A DNA stretch of 9,743 bases, taken from assembly GCA_016869415.1 (NCBI GenBank), contig VGEI01000107.1:1-9743 (forward strand), in the 5' to 3' direction. Origin of the DNA: Alphaproteobacteria bacterium (GTDB taxonomy: Bacteria > Pseudomonadota > Alphaproteobacteria > CACIAM-22H2). Below, piece by piece: positions 1 through 6,511 of the stretch. Every line of letters starts with the position of its first letter. Within the stretch, counting starts at the first letter, position 1. The notes beneath the pieces were generated by a model that saw nothing but the letters and a program-made list of their open reading frames with translations, ran no database searches and was not told the origin of the DNA. The position numbers and the translations under genes are program-made.

Positions 1-540
1 CACGTAGATGCGCGTTGGCACGCCGGCAAAGGCCGGCACGATGTTCACCAGGAAGAAGGGAAAGAGGGGCACCAGCCTGAGCACCAAGAGGTAGCTGAAG
101 GCATCGCGGCGAAAGCCGTCCTGCATGCGCTGCAGTGCCGTACCGGCCTGGGCGCGTAGCCGGTCGCCTAACGCAGTCCTGGCTGCGAGATACACGGCCG
201 TGGCGCCGCCGGTTGCGCCGACGATGGCACAGAGCGCGCCGAAGATGGGGCCGAAGAGGAACCCGCCGGTCAAGGTCAGCAGCACCCCGCCCGGCAGCGA
301 GAAGCCAACGGCCGCGATATAAACAACGATGTAGACGAGCGGCGCCAGAAGGGCGTTGGCCTGGACCCAGCGCAGCAGCTCGGCCCGATGACGCGCCAAG
401 GTGGCGAAGTTCACGTAAGCGTCCAGGCCGAGGGCGAAGAAGGCTGCCAGCCCGCCCAACAGGCAGGCAAGCGGCAGCCAGCGCAGCAGCGTGGACGTCG
501 GGCGGGCGGTTTCGGGCGTCGTTTTCAAAGCGCTCAACAT
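1..540 (-). CDS. TVP38/TMEM64 (VTT domain) family membrane protein, C-terminus outside window
   Basis: A minus-strand frame stays open from the ATG at 540 to the window edge, giving 180 residues and no stop, so the C-terminus is missing. The protein is strongly hydrophobic. One membrane segment lies near residues 21-37, and another around residues 69-82 leads into a Gly-rich stretch with GGFLFGPIFG and GATGGATAVYLAAR. That Gly-rich pattern followed by an LRLVPLFPFF segment is typical of the VTT (SNARE-associated, DedA-like) domain in TVP38/TMEM64 proteins, polytopic inner-membrane proteins linked in related families to lipid transport or scrambling. The substrate here cannot be told. The start lacks a clear Shine-Dalgarno sequence (AAATAAAG precedes the ATG), but no alternative start fits the family better. 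It is transcribed divergently from rpmH, with which it shares the 541-724 region. The family is fairly certain; the function is not. Confidence 0.8.
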   Translation of the reverse strand, partial: MLSALKTTPETARPTSTLLRWLPLACLLGGLAAFFALGLDAYVNFATLARHRAELLRWVQANALLAPLVYIVVYIAAVGFSLPGGVLLTLTGGFLFGPIFGALCAIVGATGGATAVYLAARTALGDRLRAQAGTALQRMQDGFRRDAFSYLLVLRLVPLFPFFLVNIVPAFAGVPTRIYV

Positions 541-621
541 CTTTATTTTGCAGAGAAATTTGGCCCGAGTGTAGCCGGGTCACGGTCCCGCGCCCACTGA
601 CAAGACGGTGAGCTCCGGCAT

Positions 622-650
622 TTGACTTCCCGGGGGGCGGCCTTTATAAG
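622..650 (+). promoter_or_regulatory. Sigma-70 type promoter of the rpmH operon
   Basis: TTGACT (622-627) and TATAAG (645-650) are separated by exactly 17 nt, close to the housekeeping consensus. Transcription would start near 657 and leave a leader of about 68 nt before the rpmH GTG. This is the only strong promoter-like element before the plus-strand operon, so it probably drives rpmH through engB. The leader holds a short inverted repeat (CGGAAT 692-697, ATTCCG 706-711) that ends at the GGGAG ribosome binding site (711-715). It could influence L34 translation, but the stem is too short to claim control. Confidence 0.7.
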
Positions 651-724
651 CCGGGGCCTGTTTCCGGCCCCCAGCACTTCGGTGTAGGCGTCGGAATTCC
701 CAAAGATTCCGGGAGATTGAGGTC

Positions 725-859
725 GTGAAGCGCACCTATCAGCCCAGCAAGCTCGTCCGCAAGCGCCGCCACGGCTTTCGCGCGCGCATGGCCACGGTTG
801 GCGGCCGCAAGGTTCTGGCCACCCGCCGCGCCAAGGGCCGCAAGCGCGTCTCCGCCTAG
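725..859 (+). CDS. rpmH: 50S ribosomal protein L34
   Basis: This 44-residue, very basic protein begins MKRTYQPSKLVRKRRHGFRA and ends TRRAKGRKRVSA, which is the L34 signature over its whole length. L34 is a small component of the large ribosomal subunit that packs into 23S rRNA. The start is GTG, preceded by GGGAG and GAGG motifs at 711-722, and the family-conserved KRTYQPS begins right after it, so the start is secure. It is first in the operon rpmH-rnpA-yidD-yidC-engB, downstream of a strong promoter. Its TAG stop is in the same frame as rnpA, with only nine sense codons between the stop and the rnpA ATG. Confidence 0.97.
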   Translation: MKRTYQPSKLVRKRRHGFRARMATVGGRKVLATRRAKGRKRVSA

Positions 860-886
860 GCCTTACCGTCAGTCCCGGATCGGGCC

Positions 887-1246
887 ATGCCGGTCGAGCG
901 GCTGACGGTTGAACGCCTCAAGCGCCGCGCCGATTTTCTCCTCGTGGCCGGCTCCCGCCGCAAATACGTGACCCCCGCATTCGTGCTGCAGGCACGCGTG
1001 CGAGATACCTCACCCCAGGTTCGCGTGGGCTTCACTGCGACCAAGAAGATCGGCTCGGCCGTGCAGCGCAACCGGGCACGCCGTCGTCTGCGCGAAGCGG
1101 CGCGTGCCACGCTGCCGCTGGCGGCCGCGCCGGGCAGCGACTATGTGTTGGTGGCGCGCGCCGCGGCGCTGACCTACGCCTACGACGCCATCGTCACCGA
1201 CCTGCGCAAGGCCCTCGTCGCGCTAGCACCCAAAGGCTCGTCGTGA
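887..1246 (+). CDS. rnpA: Ribonuclease P protein component
   Basis: This 119-residue basic protein binds the catalytic RNase P RNA and helps it remove 5' leaders from precursor tRNAs. ERLKRRADFLLVA (9-21) matches the usual N-terminal helix. The hallmark RNR region, GFTATKKIGSAVQRNRARRR (48-67), contains the conserved basic patch RNRARRRLRE (61-70). The C-terminal DYVLVAR and LRKAL segments also fit. Length is normal for the family. The ATG at 887 is the first possible start after the rpmH stop, because no ATG, GTG or TTG occurs in frame between 860 and 886; its Shine-Dalgarno sequence is weak. The TGA stop overlaps the yidD GTG start in a GTGA, which implies translational coupling. Confidence 0.96.
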   Translation: MPVERLTVERLKRRADFLLVAGSRRKYVTPAFVLQARVRDTSPQVRVGFTATKKIGSAVQRNRARRRLREAARATLPLAAAPGSDYVLVARAAALTYAYDAIVTDLRKALVALAPKGSS

Positions 1247-1506
1247 ACCCGCTGACGCTCCTGCTACGCGGCGCGATCCGCGCCTACCAGTGGACGATTG
1301 CTCCGCTACTGGGCGCCAATTGCCGCTATCTGCCGAGCTGCTCCGAGTATGCCCACGAAGCACTGGGGCTTCACGGGCCGATCACCGGCTCATGGCTGGC
1401 GACGAAGCGCGTGTGCCGCTGCCACCCCTGGGGCGGCAGCGGTTACGACCCGGTCCCTCTTTCCTCGACACCCAACGCCGCCCCAATAGACGTCACTGGG
1501 CGCTGA
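1243..1506 (+). CDS. yidD: Membrane protein insertion efficiency factor YidD
   Basis: This 87-residue protein carries both YidD signatures: CRYLPSCSEY (27-36) and CRCHPWGGSGYDPVP (58-72), including the conserved cysteines. YidD is a small membrane-associated protein with a predicted amphipathic N-terminal helix that assists YidC-dependent insertion of inner-membrane proteins. Translation starts at a GTG that overlaps the rnpA stop by four bases (1243-1246). The start is supported by the family-typical first residues MNPLTLLLRGAIRAYQ. The yidC ATG follows 12 nt after the stop. The rnpA-yidD-yidC order is one of the most conserved bacterial neighbourhoods and supports the call. The tail after residue 72 is short and not conserved. 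Confidence 0.95.
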   Translation: MNPLTLLLRGAIRAYQWTIAPLLGANCRYLPSCSEYAHEALGLHGPITGSWLATKRVCRCHPWGGSGYDPVPLSSTPNAAPIDVTGR

Positions 1507-1518
1507 CGGACCTTTCCT

Positions 1519-3327
1519 ATGCAGAATCTCGACCAGAAGAACCTCATCGTCGCGATCGTGCTGTCGATCGTGATCGTCCTGGGGTTCGAGTTCTTCTACA
1601 ACCTGCCGCGTCTCGAGCGCGAGAAAGCCCAGAAGGCACAGGAAGCGGCCAAGCAGGCCACCACCGAGGTAATGACGCCGGCCCCGGCCATGCCCGGTTC
1701 GACCGCGCCGTCGCTGCCCGGCTCCACCCCGCCGGCAGCCCCCGGTGCCGTGCCCGCCGCACCGCCGGCCGCCGCCGCGCCCGCGCTGCAGCCGCGGGTA
1801 AAGATCGACGCGCCGAGCCTTACCGGTTCGATCCGTATCGCCGGTGCGCGCCTGGACGACCTGCAGCTGACCAGGCACCGCGAGGCCACTGAAGCCAGCA
1901 GCCCGCCGGTGACTCTGCTGGCGGCGCAGGGCACGCCCAATCCCTACTTCGCCGAGTTCGGCTGGGTGGCAGGCACGCCAGGCACGCTCGTTCCCGGGGC
2001 CGATACGCCCTGGACACCGGACCGCCAGACCCTCACCGTCGATCAGCCGGTGACCTTCAGCTGGGACAACGGCCAAGGCCTGCGCTTCGAGCGCCGGGTA
2101 TCGATCGACGCCGACTACATGTTCCAGATCACCCAGCGGGTGGTGAACAGCGGCAGCGCCCCTGTCAATCTGCATCCCTTCGGCCTGATCTCGCGGCACG
2201 GTACGCCGGCAACCGCAGGCTTCTTCATCCTGCACGAAGGGCCGATCGGCGTGCTCAACGGCACGCTGCAGGAATACAGCTACGACGACCTCAAGAAGCA
2301 GAAGACCATCGAGAAGAAGGCGACGAGCGGCTGGTTCGGCATCACCGACAAATACTGGCTGGTGGCGCTGGTGCCCGACACCGGCAAGGAAAAGACCGCA
2401 CGCTTCGGTCATACCGGCGGGAACGGGGCGGAGCGCTACCAGATCGACTATCTCGAGCCGGCAATGACGGTGGCGCCTGGTGCGTCGGCAGAGGTGAACA
2501 ACCGCTTCTTCGCCGGGGCCAAGGAAGTGCGCCTGCTCGACCGCTATGCCGAGCAGCTCGGCATCGAGCGTTTCGATTTCGCGGTCGACTGGGGCTGGTT
2601 CCGCTTCCTGACCAAGCCGATCTTCATCGCCCTCGACTGGTTCAACCACCTGCTGGGCAATTTCGGCCTCGCCATCCTGGCGCTGACCGTGCTGATCAAG
2701 CTTCTCTTCTTCCCGCTCGCCAACAAATCCTACAAGGCGATGAGCAAGATGAAGCTGCTCCAGCCGGAGATGGAGAAGCTGCGCGAGAAGTACGGCGACG
2801 ACCGGCAGAAGATGTCGCAAGAGCTGATGGGGCTCTACAAGAAGCACGGCGCCAACCCGATGGCCGGCTGCCTGCCCATCATCATCCAGATCCCGGTCTT
2901 CTTCGCGCTCTACAAGGTGCTGTTCGTCACCATCGAGATGCGCCACGCGCCGTTCTACGGCTGGATCAGGGACCTCTCGGCCTACGACCCGACCTCGCTG
3001 TTCAACCTGTTCGGGCTGCTGCCGTGGAATCCCCCGGAGGTCTACCTGCTCGGCGGCACGATGGGCGCCTGGCCGCTGATCATGGGCGCCACCATGTTCA
3101 TCCAGCAGAAGCTCAATCCGCAGCCACCCGATCCGGTGCAGGCCAAGATCTTCCTGTTCATGCCGATCTTCTTCACCTTCCTGCTGGCCACCTTCCCGGC
3201 AGGGCTGGTCATCTACTGGGCGTGGAACAACGTCCTCTCGGTGGCGCAGCAATGGGTGATCATGAAGCAGATGGGCACCCTGCCGGCGAACCCCAAGCCG
3301 GTGAAGGCCGCCGCCAAGGGCAAGTAA
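1519..3327 (+). CDS. yidC: Membrane protein insertase YidC
   Basis: This 602-residue inner-membrane insertase acts alone or with SecYEG to insert and fold membrane proteins. It has the Gram-negative long form: an N-terminal membrane segment (about 8-27), a Pro/Ala-rich linker (about 53-91), a large periplasmic domain (about 92-355) and a C-terminal five-helix core. Core hallmarks include NFGLAILALTVLIKLLFFPL (381-400), the charged hairpin around KMKLLQPEMEKLREKYG (410-426), NPMAGCLPIIIQIPVFFAL (446-464) and FPAGLVIYWAWNN (559-571). The hydrophilic-groove arginine of E. coli YidC falls at Lys394 in my alignment, a conservative positive residue. The tail is Lys/Ala-rich, suitable for ribosome contact. 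The start follows the sequence CTTTCCT, without a clear Shine-Dalgarno motif, so coupling to yidD is likely. EngB begins one base after the stop. Confidence 0.97.
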   Translation: MQNLDQKNLIVAIVLSIVIVLGFEFFYNLPRLEREKAQKAQEAAKQATTEVMTPAPAMPGSTAPSLPGSTPPAAPGAVPAAPPAAAAPALQPRVKIDAPSLTGSIRIAGARLDDLQLTRHREATEASSPPVTLLAAQGTPNPYFAEFGWVAGTPGTLVPGADTPWTPDRQTLTVDQPVTFSWDNGQGLRFERRVSIDADYMFQITQRVVNSGSAPVNLHPFGLISRHGTPATAGFFILHEGPIGVLNGTLQEYSYDDLKKQKTIEKKATSGWFGITDKYWLVALVPDTGKEKTARFGHTGGNGAERYQIDYLEPAMTVAPGASAEVNNRFFAGAKEVRLLDRYAEQLGIERFDFAVDWGWFRFLTKPIFIALDWFNHLLGNFGLAILALTVLIKLLFFPLANKSYKAMSKMKLLQPEMEKLREKYGDDRQKMSQELMGLYKKHGANPMAGCLPIIIQIPVFFALYKVLFVTIEMRHAPFYGWIRDLSAYDPTSLFNLFGLLPWNPPEVYLLGGTMGAWPLIMGATMFIQQKLNPQPPDPVQAKIFLFMPIFFTFLLATFPAGLVIYWAWNNVLSVAQQWVIMKQMGTLPANPKPVKAAAKGK

Positions 3328-3328
3328 G

Positions 3329-3955
3329 ATGAGCGACGCCGCGCCCGACCTCGAAACGGGCCGGCGTCTCTTTGCCGGCCCTTGCGATTTCGTCGCCGGT
3401 GCCGCCACCGAAGCGGCATTGCCGCCGCCGCGGCTCACCGAGGTGGCCTTCGCCGGCCGCTCCAATGTCGGCAAGTCGAGCCTGATCAACGCGCTCACCG
3501 GCCGCAAGGCCCTGGCCCGCGTCTCGCACACACCAGGCCGCACCCAGCAGATCAATTTCTTCTCGCTCGGCGGCAGACTGATGCTGGTCGATCTGCCGGG
3601 CTACGGCTACGCCAAGGCCTCGAAGAAGCGCATCGGCGAATGGTCGGGGCTGATCCTGCGTTACCTGCGGGGCCGCGCCGCCCTGCGCCGCGTGCTGGTG
3701 CTGGTCGATTCGCGTGTCGGCTTGAAGGACAGCGACCGCGACCTGCTCGGGCTGCTCGACGAGACCGGCGTCAGCTATCAGCTAGTCCTGACCAAGAAGG
3801 ACGACAGGCCGAAGGAAAAGGAGCCGCTCGCCGGCCTCGCCGACGAGCTGGCGCGTCATCCGGCGGCGCATCCGGAGATCATCGCCACCAGCGCTCGCGA
3901 CGGCACGGGCATCGCGGAGCTACGCGCCTCGCTCGCTGCCCTGGCCAGCCGCTAG
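3329..3955 (+). CDS. engB: Ribosome biogenesis GTP-binding protein EngB (YihA/YsxC)
   Basis: This 208-residue TRAFAC-class GTPase is needed for large-subunit assembly in bacteria. All G motifs are visible: G1 GRSNVGKS (43-50), the G2 region TPGRT (68-72), G3 DLPGYG (88-93), G4 TKKD (155-158) and G5 TSA (187-189). G4 reads TKKD where many relatives have TKAD, a variation that keeps the critical Lys and Asp. Length is normal. The ATG lies one base after the yidC TAA, and AAGGGCAAG inside the end of yidC can serve as ribosome binding site. The stop TAG overlaps the TAG of the convergent DUF427 gene in the palindrome CTAG, so there is no room for a dedicated terminator between them. Confidence 0.96.
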   Translation: MSDAAPDLETGRRLFAGPCDFVAGAATEAALPPPRLTEVAFAGRSNVGKSSLINALTGRKALARVSHTPGRTQQINFFSLGGRLMLVDLPGYGYAKASKKRIGEWSGLILRYLRGRAALRRVLVLVDSRVGLKDSDRDLLGLLDETGVSYQLVLTKKDDRPKEKEPLAGLADELARHPAAHPEIIATSARDGTGIAELRASLAALASR

Positions 3956-4224
3956 GGGCGGATTTCGACATCCCCCCAGAAGCCGATCCAATGATCGATC
4001 GGCTTCATCTTCGTTTGCGGTTTCTCGTATGACCAGGCGGCGCGCCGGCTGTCGCCGACATCGTAGAACTGGACGCCGTGCGGGCATTCGAGATCGCGCG
4101 GCGTCTTCGCCGCCTTGCTCAGCAGGTCCATGCGCACCGCCTCGCGCGGAAAATAGCGGTAGCCGTCGACCTCCAGCGTGCGCTTGCTCTCGGCGATCGT
4201 CTCGCCGCGCCAGGTCGCTTTCAT
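3952..4224 (-). CDS. DUF427 domain protein
   Basis: This 90-residue protein begins MKATWRGETIAESKRTLEVD and contains GYRYFPREAVRMDLL, AKTPRDLECPHGVQFYDV and the aromatic C-terminal stretch AAWSYEKP with HWIGFWGDVEI. This is the pattern of the DUF427 family, small single-domain proteins of unknown biochemical function; the Tyr-Phe-Pro and Trp-Ser-Tyr positions are the conserved ones. The whole protein is the domain. Its ATG overlaps the SRPBCC stop in an ATGA (4221-4224), so it is translationally coupled and is the last gene of the minus-strand block. The stop shares CTAG with the engB stop. A longer open frame reaches back to 4590 but lies antiphase inside the SRPBCC gene, so I reject it. Confidence 0.85.
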   Translation of the reverse strand: MKATWRGETIAESKRTLEVDGYRYFPREAVRMDLLSKAAKTPRDLECPHGVQFYDVGDSRRAAWSYEKPQTKMKPIDHWIGFWGDVEIRP

Positions 4225-4760
4225 GACGATACCTCCGTCACGCGCTTGAGCTTGGCCAGGCCGGTCTCGAACTCCTGGCCGATCATGGCGTCCATGCTGA
4301 AGAACAGGCTCATTAGCTTGCCGACGAAGAGCTGCGGTCCGTGGATCGACCAGGTCACCTCGGTGCCTGCCGCGCCGGCCTTGAAGGCGATCTCCGCCGT
4401 GCTGCGCGAGTCGAAGGGCCTCAGGAAATGCATGTCGAAGACGATACGAGCCGGTGTGGATTCGGCAATGGTCATGCGGCCGGCACCGACCTCGCTGTTG
4501 CCGTCCCACTCGTACACCGCACCCCTGCCGCTGGCGGCCCCGCTGTAGGTCCGCTTCATGCCCGGGTCCTTGGCGTCCCAAGGCGACCACTCACGGTGGC
4601 GGCGCAGATCGTTGACCAGGGGGTGGATGCGCTCGGCCGGCACCGCAATATTGACGGTGCGGGCGACGCGGAAATCGTCCGGCCGGGTCGCCGCGTAAGC
4701 CAGCACGCCGGCCACGGCGAGAGCGACGATGGCGGCGGCAATGGTAAGCATTCTGAGCAT
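4221..4760 (-). CDS. SRPBCC family (polyketide cyclase/dehydrase-like) protein with N-terminal membrane anchor
   Basis: This 179-residue protein starts with a hydrophobic helix (about 5-23, rich in Ala, Val and Leu) that is probably an anchor or uncleaved signal, followed by ATRPDDFRVARTVNIAVPAE. The rest is an SRPBCC fold: VNDLRRHREWSPWDAKDP (49-66), MKRTYSG, GAVYEWDGNSEVGAGRM and VTWSIHGPQLFVGKLMSLFF. These match a common proteobacterial group annotated as SRPBCC or polyketide-cyclase family, which bind hydrophobic ligands; the ligand is unknown. The ATG at 4760 follows AAGGAG at 7 nt spacing, a strong ribosome binding site. It lies 20 nt downstream of the sigma-factor stop and overlaps the DUF427 start. 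SRPBCC genes are frequent companions of ECF sigma genes in such clusters, which suggests shared expression. Confidence 0.82.
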   Translation of the reverse strand: MLRMLTIAAAIVALAVAGVLAYAATRPDDFRVARTVNIAVPAERIHPLVNDLRRHREWSPWDAKDPGMKRTYSGAASGRGAVYEWDGNSEVGAGRMTIAESTPARIVFDMHFLRPFDSRSTAEIAFKAGAAGTEVTWSIHGPQLFVGKLMSLFFSMDAMIGQEFETGLAKLKRVTEVSS

Positions 4761-4780
4761 GTCTCGCTCCTTCGTTCGGA

Positions 4781-5518
4781 TCAGGTGCCCGAAGGACGGA
4801 CGGCGCCGGCGGGGGCCGACATCCCTGGCGGAACTTTCCCGGCATCGCCCTCGGACAGACGGTCGAGATGCTGGCGGATATGCGCGGCCTCGGCCGGCGT
4901 GTTGGCCAGGGCAATCGCCCGGTCGAAAGCGGAGCGCGCCTCGGCCGCCCGGCCGAGATCCTTGAGAAACGCCCCTTTGACCCCGTGGAAATGGAAATAG
5001 CCGCCAAGCCGGTCAGCCAGGGGCTCGATCATCTCGAGGGCCACCGCGGGCCCGCGCAGCTTGGACACGGCGACCGCGCGATTCAGGCTGACGACCGGCG
5101 AGGGCTGCAGCCGTTCCAGGGTCTGGTAGAGAAGGTCGATCTGCGCCCAGTCGGTGTCCCCCGGCCGGGCGACTTGGGCGTGCAACGAGGCGATCGCCGC
5201 CTGTACCTGATAGGCGCCAGGCCGGCGATGGCGCACCGCCTTGTCGATCAGTGCCTGCCCCTCGGCGATCAGAGCGCGGTTCCACAGGCGGCGGTCCTGA
5301 TCGTCGAGCAGCACAAGCTGGCCGTCCGCGTCGAAGCGCGCTGCCGCTCGCGAATGCTGCAGCAGCATGAGGGCGGTCAGACCCATGATTTCCGGCTCGG
5401 CCGGAAACAGCCGCAGCAGCAGGCGGGCCAGGCGAATGGCCTCATCGCAGAGCGGAGCGCGCTGCTCGGCCGTGTCGCGGCCCGCCGAGTAACCCTCGTT
5501 GAAGATCAGATAAATCAT
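4781..5518 (-). CDS. C-terminal extension (DUF6596/TPR-like) of a frameshifted ECF42-type sigma factor
   Basis: This frame encodes 245 residues beginning MIYLIFNEGYSAG, which is not a normal protein start. It is the conserved junction motif found inside long ECF sigma factors just after the sigma-4 domain. What follows is helical and Ala/Leu-rich, with LTALMLLQHSRAAARFDADG, YQVQAAIASLHAQ, TDWAQIDLLYQTL, SPVVSLNRAVAVS, YFHFHGVKGAFLKDLGR and FDRAIALANTPAEAAHIRQHL. The last part resembles TPR helices. In the ECF42 group this extension replaces a classical anti-sigma factor and is, from memory, important for activity. The frame is offset by one base from the sigma2/sigma4 frame, and joining them would give about 434 residues. 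Independent translation from the ATG at 5518 is possible, since the upstream frame ends 77 nt further on, but no good Shine-Dalgarno motif is apparent. Confidence 0.8.
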   Translation of the reverse strand: MIYLIFNEGYSAGRDTAEQRAPLCDEAIRLARLLLRLFPAEPEIMGLTALMLLQHSRAAARFDADGQLVLLDDQDRRLWNRALIAEGQALIDKAVRHRRPGAYQVQAAIASLHAQVARPGDTDWAQIDLLYQTLERLQPSPVVSLNRAVAVSKLRGPAVALEMIEPLADRLGGYFHFHGVKGAFLKDLGRAAEARSAFDRAIALANTPAEAAHIRQHLDRLSEGDAGKVPPGMSAPAGAVRPSGT

Positions 5519-6086
5519 CCGCCATCACTGCTGCCAGGCGTTCGGCGCGCTCTGGGGCGCCTGGCGTCTCAAACGGCACCTTGGCATCGCCGATCCTGGC
5601 CTTGGTCCGGGTGATGCGCTGCTCCATGGCGCTGTCGCCGACCAGGAAGGCGCGGGCGATCTGCCTGACCGTCAGGCCGGAGACGATGCGCAGCGCCACC
5701 GCCACCTGCTGGGTCGCCGGCAACTCCGGATGCGCGCAGATGAAAAGCAGCCGCAGAATGTCGTCGCGGTAGTCGGCGTTGTCGAGGCGCTCTGCGGCAG
5801 CGGTCTCGGCATCGTCGAGATCGGAGATCTCCTCGTCCTCGGGCAGGGCGGTCTGCTTTCTCGAGCGGCGCACGTCGTCCAGCGCCGCGTTGCGGCCGAC
5901 AAAGATCAGCCAGGCAGCGGGGTCGCGCGGCGGGCCGTTCTTCGGCCAGGTGCTGAGCGCCCGCAGGCAGGCGTTCTGGAACGCCTCCTCGGCGGTGTCG
6001 AGATTGCGGAAATAGCGGAGAAGGGCCGCGACTGCCTGGGGGCGCGCCGAGGTCAGCGCCGCGTCGATCCAGGCGAGATCGGTCAT
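5442..6086 (-). CDS. ECF RNA polymerase sigma factor (ECF42-type), sigma2/sigma4 part, frameshifted
   Basis: Translation from the ATG at 6086 gives MTDLAWIDAALTSARPQAVA, then a sigma-2 region with FRNLDTAEEAFQNACLRALS, WPKNGPPRDPAAWLIFVGRN and AALDDVRRSRK. The sigma-4 region follows with LPATQQVAVALRIVSGLTV, RQIARAFLVGDSAMEQRITR and TKARI. This is the domain order of long ECF sigma factors that direct RNA polymerase to stress or antibiotic-response promoters. After about residue 189 (AERLAAVMA) the expected YLIFNEGY motif lies in another frame, and this frame runs on for 25 nonsense residues to the stop at 5442-5444. One extra base at 5519-5520 (a GG pair on the coding strand) explains the break; a two-base loss would too. 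The start overlaps the YCII stop in an ATGA (6083-6086). YCII/DGPF neighbours are the known context of ECF42 factors. Confidence 0.85.
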   Translation of the reverse strand: MTDLAWIDAALTSARPQAVAALLRYFRNLDTAEEAFQNACLRALSTWPKNGPPRDPAAWLIFVGRNAALDDVRRSRKQTALPEDEEISDLDDAETAAAERLDNADYRDDILRLLFICAHPELPATQQVAVALRIVSGLTVRQIARAFLVGDSAMEQRITRTKARIGDAKVPFETPGAPERAERLAAVMADDLSDLQRGLLGGPRHGRAARSALR

Positions 6087-6454
6087 TTGGCGCCGCCGTT
6101 GGGGGCGAAGTAGCCGATCGGGCGGATCTCGTAAGCGCCGCCGGGATTGGCAGCCGCCAGCTCGCGTGCCGTCTCCAGCGCCTGATCGAGCGAGCTGCAA
6201 TCGACGATGTAGAAGCCGAGAAGCTGCTCCTTGGTCTCGGCGAAGGGCCCGTCGACGACCAGCGGCGGGTCGCTGTCCTTGCGCAGCGTGGTGGCGGCGG
6301 TGGTCGGCAGCAGCCGGGCGACGGGGCCGAGGCGCCCCTGTTTCACCAGCCTCTCCTGCACGACCATCAGCTTGGCCATCACCGCGTCGTCATGCTCCTT
6401 GCTCCACGAGCCGACGACGTCTTCCTGGTGATAGCAGAGGATGGCGTATTGCAT
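6083..6454 (-). CDS. YCII/DGPF-domain protein (third copy, divergent)
   Basis: This 123-residue protein begins MQYAILCYHQEDVVGSWSKE and carries the family motif VVDGPFAETKEQLLGFYIVD in its middle, followed by LDQALETARELAAANPGGAY and EIRPIGYF. That is the YCII (DGPF) fold, a ferredoxin-like dimeric alpha/beta domain whose His and Asp residues are proposed to be catalytic or ligand-binding; its substrate is generally unknown. It belongs to a different subgroup from the two paralogues upstream and is the form usually placed directly before ECF42 sigma genes. The ATG follows GAGGAAG at 5 nt spacing. Its TGA overlaps the sigma-factor ATG, so both are translated in coupled fashion. Confidence 0.87.
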   Translation of the reverse strand: MQYAILCYHQEDVVGSWSKEHDDAVMAKLMVVQERLVKQGRLGPVARLLPTTAATTLRKDSDPPLVVDGPFAETKEQLLGFYIVDCSSLDQALETARELAAANPGGAYEIRPIGYFAPNGGAK

Positions 6455-6511
6455 GGTGACTTCCTCGTGAGAGCGGCGAGCGGCCGACTATGCCGCCCGC
6501 AGCACCGCTCC

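Noticed and set aside
1390..3555. A 721-codon open frame on the minus strand covering yidD, yidC and the start of engB
   Set aside because: It is antisense to well-conserved genes, its translation is low-complexity in Arg, His, Glu and Val, and it resembles no family. Long antisense frames are expected in high-GC DNA.
3964..3969. TGTCGA word on the minus strand inside the DUF427 gene
   Set aside because: No matching -10 element follows at the right distance and no gene start lies downstream on that strand.
3952..4590. Longer minus-strand start for the DUF427 gene
   Set aside because: The first 120 or so codons lie antiphase within the SRPBCC gene and are not protein-like. The family start coincides with the ATG at 4224, which overlaps the SRPBCC stop.
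6471..6510. Inverted repeat GAGCGG/CCGCTC between two YCII genes
   Set aside because: Six-base arms, a 28 nt loop and no T-run. This is too weak for a terminator and likely by chance in GC-rich sequence.
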